DNA of 20,966 nucleotides from positions 1 through 20,966 of the IMG/VR virus record IMGVR_UViG_3300043788_000146. One strand, written 5' to 3'. A program made the translations under genes and the position numbers. The notes under the pieces are model-generated. The model did not search any database. It worked only from the letters and a program-made list of their open reading frames with translations, and was not told where the DNA came from. Origin of the DNA: a virus. Position 1 is the first letter of the stretch; the number at the start of each line of letters is the position of its first letter. Below are positions 5,623 to 12,184 of this stretch, in pieces.

Positions 5623-5706
5623 ATGAGTAGAAAACGAGCTTATTTTTGGTACATCTTTTCAGGGACTGTCACATTGATAGCCATTTTATGGGGATTATTC
5701 CGATGA
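5623..5706 (+). CDS. 27-residue single-helix membrane micro-protein
   Basis: ATG 5623, with AGAGGA upstream, opens a frame encoding MSRKRAYFWYIFSGTVTLIA plus ILWGLFR. Three basic residues at positions 3-5 precede one hydrophobic helix (about 7-26). By the positive-inside rule the N-terminus would stay in the cytoplasm. It ends in an ATGA overlap with the next gene. Such tiny phage membrane proteins are often missed by gene finders. The role is unknown. Confidence 0.55.
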   Translation: MSRKRAYFWYIFSGTVTLIAILWGLFR

Positions 5707-5843
5707 CTGCCAAGTACGAGGGGAAAATGAATCATGTTCATAGATGGGTGAGCGTCGGATCAACTGGAACTTTATGGGACCGTGAAGAAATATATAAATG
5801 CTCCGATCCGAATTGTGATGCAGAGAAACGGATTAAAGAATGA
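5703..5843 (+). CDS. Small cysteine-pair protein
   Basis: A 46-residue product if translation starts at the ATGA overlap (5703), or 38 residues from ATG 5727, which has the better site GAGGGG. It contains NHVHRWVSVGSTGTLWDREE and then YKCSDPNCDAEKRIKE. The H-x-H-x-W opening and C-x4-C pair recall small zinc-binding proteins common in phages (HxHxWxxxG...CxxCG type). It overlaps the following gene as ATGA. Confidence 0.6.
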   Translation: MTAKYEGKMNHVHRWVSVGSTGTLWDREEIYKCSDPNCDAEKRIKE

Positions 5844-6253
5844 CCGCGCCGCGCGAGGGGAAGTGTCGATATTGCGGTAATGTGTTGCTCGGCGATAGAC
5901 GAGAAGAAGATTGCGTTTCTAAGCCTCTCTCCGCCGAGGAACGGGCGAGGGAAATACTTCGATGGATTCGTGAAACAACAAATATGGAGTTTTCATCAAA
6001 AGTCGAGGAATATCTGACCGCCCAGCTAGTCGCGTATTACGAAGAACACGACAAATACGATGCTCGTGAACTAGCTGCCGGGTTACGACGTTCGGAAGCA
6101 GAGGGCTACCGGCGGGGGATTGAAGAGGCGGCGGAGATTTGCCTTAAATATCACGAAGAAATAGATGGAACGGATTGCATGTGCGATGAGGGCATAGCGG
6201 CAGTCCAACTAGCCAAGCAGATCTCGGGGCTTGACAAGGGCGCGAAAGAGTGA
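5840..6253 (+). CDS. Hypothetical protein with N-terminal cysteine motif
   Basis: A 137-residue product. The N-terminus has C9, C12 and C25 (CRYCG, then EEDC), a partial zinc-binding set. A strongly helical, acidic remainder follows (SAEERAREILRWIRE, then EAEGYRRGIEEAAEICLKY). The EAEGYRRGIEEAA segment is a pattern seen in small phage proteins of unknown function. The start is set by the ATGA overlap. This is the last gene of the small-gene run before the HTH gene. Confidence 0.65.
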   Translation: MTAPREGKCRYCGNVLLGDRREEDCVSKPLSAEERAREILRWIRETTNMEFSSKVEEYLTAQLVAYYEEHDKYDARELAAGLRRSEAEGYRRGIEEAAEICLKYHEEIDGTDCMCDEGIAAVQLAKQISGLDKGAKE

Positions 6254-6265
6254 TATATCTAGTGC

Positions 6266-6727
6266 GTGCCGGGACAAGAATCTATCACACTCACTCGCAC
6301 GCCCATCCAAATGCAGATCTATGCCAAGGCATTACTGGATATGGGCGTAAGTATTCGTCAAGTCGCGCGCAAGACAGATCTCTGCACAACAACCATTCAG
6401 GTTATTAAACGCCAGCAAGATTATTCACCCTTCATGCTGGATCAATTCAAGAAGCGATTGCCGTTTAAAGCTTACCAACTTGCTGACGATGTATTGGATT
6501 TGATTGATCGAGACGAGATTAAAAAAGCGCCCCTCGGCACGAAGATGATGGCGTTTGGGGTAGCAATAGACAAAGCGCGGGACATGGAGGGTAGCAACCG
6601 GCCCGTGTTTAACATCAGCAATATTGTAATGGATGCACAACGCACCTTAACGAAGCTCGACGCCCAATTATCAAACTTCTCAGACTCTATTACGGAACAA
6701 AAAGCGTTGACGGAAAATGCAATATAA
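6266..6727 (+). CDS. HTH DNA-binding protein, possible small terminase subunit
   Basis: A 153-residue product from GTG 6266. The upstream site is weak, and ATG 6311 is an alternative that removes 15 residues. Residues about 26-50 (LLDMGVSIRQVARKTDLCTT and on) form a helix-turn-helix. KMMAFGVAIDKARDMEGSNR (about 93-112) resembles the LxxxGIxxDKxxLLxG helix common in phage small terminases. The C-terminus is helical. Small terminases bind the packaging site and hand DNA to TerL. Here TerL lies about 3.5 kb downstream, which is unusual but possible. A transcription regulator is the main alternative. Confidence 0.5.
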   Translation: MPGQESITLTRTPIQMQIYAKALLDMGVSIRQVARKTDLCTTTIQVIKRQQDYSPFMLDQFKKRLPFKAYQLADDVLDLIDRDEIKKAPLGTKMMAFGVAIDKARDMEGSNRPVFNISNIVMDAQRTLTKLDAQLSNFSDSITEQKALTENAI

Positions 6728-7073
6728 TAAACGTTATCGGAAGTGCGAGACAACTCTTAATATCGCCCCGACGGAGACTGATCCATCGCCGATGACGCGA
6801 GAGGGCACGCACGCGCTGGTGGAGAGGCATTACGCGCTCAAAATGGCTTTCCCCCGGCAGGTCGGGGTAGGGGGGGTGCCCGATCCCCATAGTCTTACCT
6901 CCCTTCCCTCTTTCCCGACGAAAAAAACAAAAAGCATCCTCGATTACCATCCCTCTTACCTCCGCGAAGATTGTCACTGCACCACATTCTCCTTTCCGCA
7001 CTGGCGCATTAGCTGTATGACCGGCATCGACGGTGGCGACACTGACAACGCGGAGATCCGCCGTCGATCATGA
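6717..7073 (+). CDS. Hypothetical protein, uncertain
   Basis: A 118-residue frame that overlaps the HTH gene by 11 bases and the next gene as ATGA, which argues for real translation. The N-terminal half (ETDPSPMTREGTHALVERHY) looks protein-like. The middle is proline- and glycine-rich and crosses a G7 run at 6870-6876. The end (LREDCHCTTFSFPHWRISCM) contains Cys and His. No Shine-Dalgarno sequence is evident (context GACGGAAA). A frameshift at the G run, natural or from sequencing, would alter the C-terminal half. Function unknown. Confidence 0.5.
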   Translation: MQYNKRYRKCETTLNIAPTETDPSPMTREGTHALVERHYALKMAFPRQVGVGGVPDPHSLTSLPSFPTKKTKSILDYHPSYLREDCHCTTFSFPHWRISCMTGIDGGDTDNAEIRRRS

Positions 7074-7630
7074 CCAAAACCAAGCGCAAACCGATGCAGT
7101 TATCCGATGAGGAACGCGCCCGTCGTAGTGAGCGGATGAAAGCGACGATGGCGGCGCGGAAGCCGATTGAGACGGGAGCGGCGTTGAAATCCATTGTCGA
7201 AGAAGTTCAGCCTACCCGTCGAGAAATGTCTTCCGAAGCCCAAGCTGTTGTTGATAGCATGGACCCTGCGCGTCGTGTGAAGCTGGAGATGATACAAGCG
7301 CGGAACTTAGCGACGTTAGCGCAGACGAAGGAGGGGCGGGAAGCGATAGAGCGGCTTGAGGCGCGGCATGTCAATGTTGAGAAGATAGCGGCGGCGAAAC
7401 CCGGAGCGGTGATTCCTGTTCCTGACTTAGAGCCGCAGACGAGAGCAGACGTTCGGGCCGTTATTGAGGCGACGCAACCGCCAAAGTTGATAGTTCGTGA
7501 AGTCCCGATGAAAGCTCCGTTTCGCTTGACGGGGAGTCAGAGTGGGCAGATGATCAGTGAGTTAGGGAACTGTCTTTGTGGGGAACCGAAGTTACGGTGG
7601 CATCCGATATGTCTGAAGGTGCGGGTATGA
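7070..7630 (+). CDS. Basic N-terminal protein with CxC-H-C tail motif (paralogue 1)
   Basis: A 186-residue product. The first 35 residues are strongly basic (MTKTKRKPMQLSDEERARRS and on), and a long helical middle follows. The C-terminal tail GNCLCGEPKLRWHPICLKVR carries C-x-C-x7-H-x2-C. The same motif ends the next protein, so the two share a mini-domain, probably a zinc knuckle. It starts at an ATGA overlap. Codons ending in G (GCG, ACG, CCG, GGG) are notably frequent here, as in the next several genes. The basic head suggests nucleic-acid binding; the role in packaging or virion assembly is inferred from position only. Confidence 0.65.
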   Translation: MTKTKRKPMQLSDEERARRSERMKATMAARKPIETGAALKSIVEEVQPTRREMSSEAQAVVDSMDPARRVKLEMIQARNLATLAQTKEGREAIERLEARHVNVEKIAAAKPGAVIPVPDLEPQTRADVRAVIEATQPPKLIVREVPMKAPFRLTGSQSGQMISELGNCLCGEPKLRWHPICLKVRV

Positions 7631-7800
7631 CGGATCGTGGGACGAGTGAAGCTCCTTATGCGACGAGGGCCAAGATTGAAGAATATCTTTTGCGCACGAA
7701 CGGAAATGGCGAGATTGTGAGCACGCTGGGTCCTTGTGTGTGCGGGGCCGCGAAGCGGGAGTGGCACAAGATTTGTTTAAGGGAGAAAAGCCATGAATGA
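7627..7800 (+). CDS. Small protein with CxC-H-C tail motif (paralogue 2)
   Basis: A 57-residue product if it starts at ATG 7627, which overlaps the previous stop as ATGA and has GAAGG 7 bases upstream. The frame is open further, with starts at 7609 or 7576 lacking a good site. The C-terminal tract GPCVCGAAKREWHKICLREK repeats the C-x-C-x7-H-x2-C motif of the preceding protein. The preceding residues (NGEIVSTLG) also align with its GQMISELG. The pair most likely arose by duplication of this element. It overlaps the next gene by 8 bases. Confidence 0.65.
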   Translation: MTDRGTSEAPYATRAKIEEYLLRTNGNGEIVSTLGPCVCGAAKREWHKICLREKSHE

Positions 7801-7951
7801 TGAGAAGCGAGCAGAGGAGCGCGATCCTGGTGAGTATGAGCAGAACGTGGCGATAGCCAAGGGATTGACAGACGCGCCGATTCCTGTTAAAGAAGTGGTA
7901 GTTCATCCTGGGAAATGTCCGATGTGCGGTCGAGACAAAGCGAACACATGA
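7793..7951 (+). CDS. 52-residue protein with C-terminal CxxC
   Basis: ATG 7793 has AGGGAG upstream and lies within the end of the previous gene. The product begins MNDEKRAEERDPGEYEQNVA, is acidic, and ends HPGKCPMCGRDKANT. The C-P-x-C-G pair at the very end echoes the cysteine-ended tails of the two genes before it, though only two cysteines are present, so metal binding would need a partner or dimer. It was found by reading the gap between larger genes. Confidence 0.6.
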   Translation: MNDEKRAEERDPGEYEQNVAIAKGLTDAPIPVKEVVVHPGKCPMCGRDKANT

Positions 7952-7958
7952 GGGGCTA

Positions 7959-9116
7959 ATGAAACAATTTATCGTTGGATGCGGGGCGGCAATAGCCGCT
8001 CTTTTTTTATGTGTGAGTGGTTATGCGGCGGGTGGTGGGCAAGTTCAGACGGATACCAGTTTACCGATTTCTCCGAATGGATATGTAGCGGCGAACTCGA
8101 CGCCGAGTTTACGGACGGACGGATTTGACTGGGCATCGATTCAGTTGGTGGTGACGAGTGCAACGGTAGCGGCGCAGACGTTTACGGATGGATCGAAATC
8201 GACGGCAACGATTACGGTAACGAGTGCTCCGATTGGTGGATTTGTTTATCCGGGGCAGATTTGTATTGCTGGGGTTTGTGCGACATACACGTTGGGGTTG
8301 GTTCCGACGGCGACGGGCCAATACACGTATCCATACGATAGTAATGGTATAAGTTCCAACACGGCGCAGGGAATCTGCAATTGGATTTTGGGTAACAACC
8401 AGTTGCAGTCGGAGGTGACGTGCAATGCGCCGGCTGGCCAGAGTGTTATATATACGACGAGTGTTGTGAGCGGGATTGCGGCGAACTATCCTGTTTTTTC
8501 ATCTTCTGCGACGCAAGTGGGATTTGGGTTTGGCAAGATCGGCAGTGGGTTTATGACGGGAGGGACGAACAGTGCGGTGCCTTATAACGGGACGCTGATT
8601 ACAGTTTCTAATGGGAACGTTTATGCGACTGGGTTAGGGGTTTACTTATCCAGTTCTTCTCCGACGCAACCGATCTTTTACAGTACGGGGACGGTCGGTG
8701 CGGCAGCGGTAGCATTCCAGACGGGAACGACGTTTTATGCGATTTACAATAATTCGACACAGATTGGTTTTGCGACGACTCAGGCGAATGCTCTGGCAGG
8801 GACATATGTGACGTTTGTTTCATCGAATGGGGCGGCGAGTGCTGACACCTTTACGTTGAACGTTCCGACGATATCGGGAACGCCTGTTTTGAAATGGCTT
8901 GTGAGTAATGATGATCAGAATTGGCTTCCGTTTACGACGAGTACATTTGGTCAGACGGTGACTGTTCCGCCTGTGTTATCGACGTATTATTCGACGGGTT
9001 CTGTGACGTGGTCGGATTTAGGGCATTTGAATTCGAGCTGGTTTGGATTAGGGGTCACGGCTCCTACGGCGGGTGAGATTCAGATTCAGAGTCGCATTAC
9101 TGGAAGTGCGCCGTAA
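7959..9116 (+). CDS. Beta-rich virion or adhesin-like protein with Sec signal peptide
   Basis: A 385-residue product. Residues 1-24 (MKQFIVGCGAAIAALFLCVS then GYAA) look like a classical signal peptide: Lys at position 2, a hydrophobic core and a G-Y-A cleavage site near residue 23. The mature part is Gly/Ser/Thr-rich and beta-stranded with almost no charged residues. The segment TTFYAIYNNSTQIGFATTQA (about 264-283) matches a repeat-like motif I recall from many phage tail and surface proteins (TxYYxI...TTIxLAxTxANALAG). A short-spaced GAGGGG precedes the ATG. A signal peptide on a phage structural protein is unusual; secretion to the host surface, or a misleading hydrophobic head, are the options. 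Confidence 0.7.
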   Translation: MKQFIVGCGAAIAALFLCVSGYAAGGGQVQTDTSLPISPNGYVAANSTPSLRTDGFDWASIQLVVTSATVAAQTFTDGSKSTATITVTSAPIGGFVYPGQICIAGVCATYTLGLVPTATGQYTYPYDSNGISSNTAQGICNWILGNNQLQSEVTCNAPAGQSVIYTTSVVSGIAANYPVFSSSATQVGFGFGKIGSGFMTGGTNSAVPYNGTLITVSNGNVYATGLGVYLSSSSPTQPIFYSTGTVGAAAVAFQTGTTFYAIYNNSTQIGFATTQANALAGTYVTFVSSNGAASADTFTLNVPTISGTPVLKWLVSNDDQNWLPFTTSTFGQTVTVPPVLSTYYSTGSVTWSDLGHLNSSWFGLGVTAPTAGEIQIQSRITGSAP

Positions 9117-9616
9117 TGGATTTCGCGGCGCTTTGCGCAGAGTATCAGACGGATAAAGGACGATACGCCAAGTTTTATGAGGGAATGATGGAAGACTGGC
9201 GCAGGAGCGTAAAGAAGGTTCTTGAGATAGGGTTGGCGGGAGGGAGTTCGCTCCGTCTCTGGGAAGACTGGTTTCCGAACGCTAAGATTTACGGGATTGA
9301 TGAGGACTTGACGCGGATGCGGCATTATCGGAAACCCGAATGGACGTTGGGCGCTATGCGACAGGAAGACATTCCGTCGGTGAAGAAGTTTGCGGAAGAG
9401 AATGGTCCATGGGACGTGATTGTGGATGATGCGGGGCATATTCCGTCGTTGGGGCACATATCGTATCTGATTCTCAAACCATGGACGGATGTATTTGTGA
9501 TTGAGGATGTGAGAGATGATCATGTAGGGTTATGGCCGAAGGATCTGAAACGGCATCAGTTTATTGGTGAGAACATTTTGGTTTTTGTTAAGGAGGGCAT
9601 TCATGCCTTTAATTGA
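9116..9616 (+). CDS. Class I SAM-dependent methyltransferase
   Basis: A 166-residue product. Motif [12 protein letters not shown] (35-45) would bind S-adenosylmethionine, and IYGIDED (58-64) supplies the acidic residue for the ribose. [10 protein letters not shown] (99-108) matches the D-D-G-S-H region that binds metal in macrocin/mycinamicin O-methyltransferase relatives, here with Ala-Gly for Gly-Ser. TDKG (12-15) is also typical of that family. It is short for the family but has the main core. Such enzymes methylate sugars, often beside glycosyltransferases. The start overlaps the previous stop by one base (TAATG), and it lies between a beta-rich surface protein and the packaging genes. 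Confidence 0.8.
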   Translation: MDFAALCAEYQTDKGRYAKFYEGMMEDWRRSVKKVLEIGLAGGSSLRLWEDWFPNAKIYGIDEDLTRMRHYRKPEWTLGAMRQEDIPSVKKFAEENGPWDVIVDDAGHIPSLGHISYLILKPWTDVFVIEDVRDDHVGLWPKDLKRHQFIGENILVFVKEGIHAFN

Positions 9617-9746
9617 GGGGAAGAGTGAGAAATCATTTCACTCGAATATTAAGGAAATGGTGAAAGCGGGTCATCCGGTAAAGCAAGCGGTGGCGGCGGC
9701 GTATTCGGAGCAGAGAAAATCCGAGAAGAAGGAGAAAAAATCATGA
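9603..9746 (+). CDS. Small conserved phage protein (KSxKxxxxNIKxM...KQAVAAAY type)
   Basis: A 47-residue product from ATG 9603, with AAGGAGGG upstream. Reading from an upstream start would add residues with no binding site. It begins [20 protein letters not shown] and continues [21 protein letters not shown] recall this as a widespread family of small basic phage proteins located near terminase and portal genes, with no assigned function. It overlaps the methyltransferase end by 14 bases and the next gene as ATGA. Confidence 0.75.
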   Translation: MPLIEGKSEKSFHSNIKEMVKAGHPVKQAVAAAYSEQRKSEKKEKKS

Positions 9747-9970
9747 TGGGACCGAAAGGCAAATCCGATTACGGAAACGAAGCGCAGATGCCGGAGCCGC
9801 AAGAATATCGTGAAGCGAACGGTGAAAAAGACGTTGTGACGGACATTCCGACGATGGACCCGTTTGAATTGAAAGCTCCTGAAGATAACCATACGCCGAA
9901 TATGGGTGGATCATCTAAACCCAATTACGGAAAACACGAAGGACGCGGAAATGGAGGGGTGGGATTATGA
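9743..9970 (+). CDS. Small disordered acidic protein
   Basis: A 75-residue product, [20 protein letters not shown] and on, rich in Pro, Glu, Gly and Asn and almost certainly disordered. AGGAG lies upstream, and two ATGs in a row (9743 and 9746) are both usable. Two similar segments, [13 protein letters not shown] and [13 protein letters not shown], hint at a short internal repeat. It overlaps its neighbours as ATGA on both sides. Function unknown. Confidence 0.6.
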   Translation: MMGPKGKSDYGNEAQMPEPQEYREANGEKDVVTDIPTMDPFELKAPEDNHTPNMGGSSKPNYGKHEGRGNGGVGL

Positions 9971-10236
9971 TTCCAAAAAAGAAGGAAGACTACACGTTCC
10001 CGGAAGGGGCAGGCCGTCCGTTTGAGATGAATCCTCGTTATCCGATTGAAAAGAATGACGCAGAACGGCAGAGGCCGATTGTAATACATCTTGGGGAACT
10101 GAATGGGCAGACTACGGCAAAAGGGATGCCGAAGAATTTTATAAGGAAGGCGGGGCGTTGTCTTCCGAGTTTTGATCGGTACTGGACAACGGATGAAATT
10201 GCGGAATACGGTGATGAGGATTTTGATATTCAATGA
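9967..10236 (+). CDS. Small hypothetical protein upstream of terminase
   Basis: An 89-residue product, [20 protein letters not shown] and on, with a short beta segment (RPIVIHLGELNG) and an acidic tail ending YGDEDFDIQ. ATGA overlaps couple it to the genes on both sides, including TerL. No family recognised; by position it is probably a packaging or head-assembly accessory. Confidence 0.6.
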   Translation: MIPKKKEDYTFPEGAGRPFEMNPRYPIEKNDAERQRPIVIHLGELNGQTTAKGMPKNFIRKAGRCLPSFDRYWTTDEIAEYGDEDFDIQ

Positions 10237-11975
10237 AGATGCCGAAGCTGGACGTGGATGCCAGCACTCAGAAGTTGCTTCGGAAAGATCCGCGCTTAAT
10301 GACGCCCGAGGAGAAAGACCGGGCGCAGGCGGCGATACTGGAACAGCGGGCGGCGTTGGTGGAGAAGGTTAGGGTACTGAAGGATTCGGACCCGTTCTGG
10401 TTTTACGAGCCGACGAAAAATGAGATATCGAGTACGCAAGCGAGTTTCCTCAAAGAATTTCTACGACCAGACGATATTCCTATACGTCTCGATGCCGCCG
10501 TGGATGTCCATGCGTGCGAAGCGAACATTATTGGAGTATCTGGAGGGAACCAATCCTCTAAGACTACTACCTGCACCATTGAAGACCTCATCAAAGCATG
10601 TCGAGTTATTCCTGAATCGCTCAAAGGGATCTATCCAGAAACGAAGCTTCCTAAAAAGAAGCTCAACCGCATCCGTATTGTCTGCGAAGACTATCAGAAC
10701 GGGATTCTGAAACACAATCTTCCGAACCTAATGCATTGGACGCCTCGCAGTTATCTAATGGATGGTCGGTGGGAGAAGAGTTGGTCGGCGGAGAAGATGC
10801 AGTTGACGCTTGTGCATCCGGAGGAACGTCAGATTTGCGCGACCATCGAACTGATGACGAATAATGCAGAGGTTGGGACTTTTCAAGGTCCGCCCATAGA
10901 CAGAGTACGCTATGATGAAGAGCCCCGCGAAGACATATTCGACGAAAACCTACACAGATTCGTCACCTCGGATCACCTCGACATAGCCTTTGGTATGACC
11001 CCTACCAATGGCTTGTCGTGGGTGTATGATAGGCTCTGGAATAAGGATGATATAGATGGCAAAAACTCAATACGATGGTTTCAGCTCTGTTCCATCAGCA
11101 ACCCAAAGGCCAATCTCAATACTCTTAGAGAGATATGCAAGAACATTAAGCGATACGACGAACTCAAGATGCGTTTACTCGGAGAATGGATCTCTCTCAG
11201 CGGATTGGTCTACGGCACCTATTTCAAGCGACGCATTCACGTTGTCGCGCCAGAAGCACTTGGGCTCGGTAAAGGTGTCTACATGGATTGCCATTGCAAT
11301 GCTGGTCGTCTCGGTGATTTATCTGTTGATATCGCTGAACTCAACCATGCGGTTGATTGTCCTTTTATCGAGTATGTTGCTTTTCTCGGGCTTGATCCGC
11401 ATGAAGTTAAAGCGACGGCGGCTGTTATTGTTGCCGTCAATCGAGACGAAGAGGTGTTCGTAGATCGGTGTTATAAGGGCGAGAAGACTTTGAAGGCGGT
11501 GAAACATGATCTTAATTCGATACTCGGACTGTATCGTTACGGTTTCGGGAAATGCGACCCTCACGCGGACTCCGACAGGACGGCTTTCGATAACATTAAT
11601 GCATGGAAGATACTCACCAAAGGCGAAAACCCGATTCCCAACCTCAAGAAAGCGGATTCATACAAGGGATCGATCCTTGCCGGTGTCGATATTATACGGC
11701 AAATGCTCGTCGGCTATGATGAATCGCATCCTAAACTCAGGATCATAGATCGGCCTGAGAATGCGGAATTGATTCACAGTTTCCGAACGCTTCAGCGCGA
11801 CACGTTTTCAAATGAAGATCATCGGGGGGCTAAAGATGCTATTGCTGAAGGTAAACATGATCATCATGCAGCTTTACGCTACATACTGCAAAGTCCGTTA
11901 CGGTGGTATCCATTAGAAAGTCTGATATCGAAAGATATGGAATATGCACAGGAAGCTATTGAGACGGTAGCTTAA
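10233..11975 (+). CDS. Terminase large subunit (TerL)
   Basis: A 580-residue protein, a usual length for TerL. ATPase domain: Walker A GGNQSSKTT (104-112, the SKT variant of phage terminases), Walker B VRYDEE (225-230) with catalytic Glu, and coupling motif MTPTNG (255-260). Nuclease domain: LGLDPH (385-390) holds the first metal-binding Asp, CDPHADSD (441-448) a likely second, and KHDHHAAL (541-548) a likely third. It pumps DNA through the portal and cuts the concatemer. Unusual is DCHCNAGRLGDLSVDIAELN (352-371) followed by a further HAVDC, a Cys/His-rich insert between the domains. Codon choice changes from mostly G-ending to mixed C/T-ending near 10440. It overlaps the upstream gene as ATGA. 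Confidence 0.92.
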   Translation: MKMPKLDVDASTQKLLRKDPRLMTPEEKDRAQAAILEQRAALVEKVRVLKDSDPFWFYEPTKNEISSTQASFLKEFLRPDDIPIRLDAAVDVHACEANIIGVSGGNQSSKTTTCTIEDLIKACRVIPESLKGIYPETKLPKKKLNRIRIVCEDYQNGILKHNLPNLMHWTPRSYLMDGRWEKSWSAEKMQLTLVHPEERQICATIELMTNNAEVGTFQGPPIDRVRYDEEPREDIFDENLHRFVTSDHLDIAFGMTPTNGLSWVYDRLWNKDDIDGKNSIRWFQLCSISNPKANLNTLREICKNIKRYDELKMRLLGEWISLSGLVYGTYFKRRIHVVAPEALGLGKGVYMDCHCNAGRLGDLSVDIAELNHAVDCPFIEYVAFLGLDPHEVKATAAVIVAVNRDEEVFVDRCYKGEKTLKAVKHDLNSILGLYRYGFGKCDPHADSDRTAFDNINAWKILTKGENPIPNLKKADSYKGSILAGVDIIRQMLVGYDESHPKLRIIDRPENAELIHSFRTLQRDTFSNEDHRGAKDAIAEGKHDHHAALRYILQSPLRWYPLESLISKDMEYAQEAIETVA

Positions 11976-12184
11976 TGGATCATACAAATCATCAGATTCC
12001 AGATGTTATCGAAGAACGTCAAACGATTGGTCGTGATAAAGAATATGCGATTGACAAGTTTGTCCATGATTTTATCCCTGAAAGAGAAATTCCATTTATT
12101 AAGGCAAAGATGGAAATAGAGATTTTTATTCGGTGTCGTTTGTATAGAGCTATGAAGGAGGCTGAATGTCAGGTAGTGATGTAG
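11975..12184 (+). CDS. Small hypothetical protein between TerL and portal
   Basis: A 69-residue charged helical product, MDHTNHQIPDVIEERQTIGR and on. The ATG overlaps the TerL stop by one base (TAATG) and there is only a weak upstream site, so translation is probably coupled. Its end overlaps the portal gene by 19 bases and contains the AAGGAGG site for portal. No domain recognised. Confidence 0.6.
   Translation: MDHTNHQIPDVIEERQTIGRDKEYAIDKFVHDFIPEREIPFIKAKMEIEIFIRCRLYRAMKEAECQVVM

Noticed and set aside
6690-7001. Open minus frame of about 103 codons
   Set aside because: Antisense to the HTH gene end and the 118-residue frame, with no binding site. The plus frame has coupling overlaps on both sides.
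9086-9523. Open frame of about 145 codons on the minus strand
   Set aside because: It is antisense to the methyltransferase gene, whose SAM motifs are clear. The minus product is His/Arg/Pro-rich, as expected of a shadow.
11056-11463. Open plus frame of about 135 codons inside TerL
   Set aside because: It lies wholly within the nuclease half of TerL in another frame, and its hydrophobic Leu/Ser-rich composition reflects the shifted reading of TerL codons.
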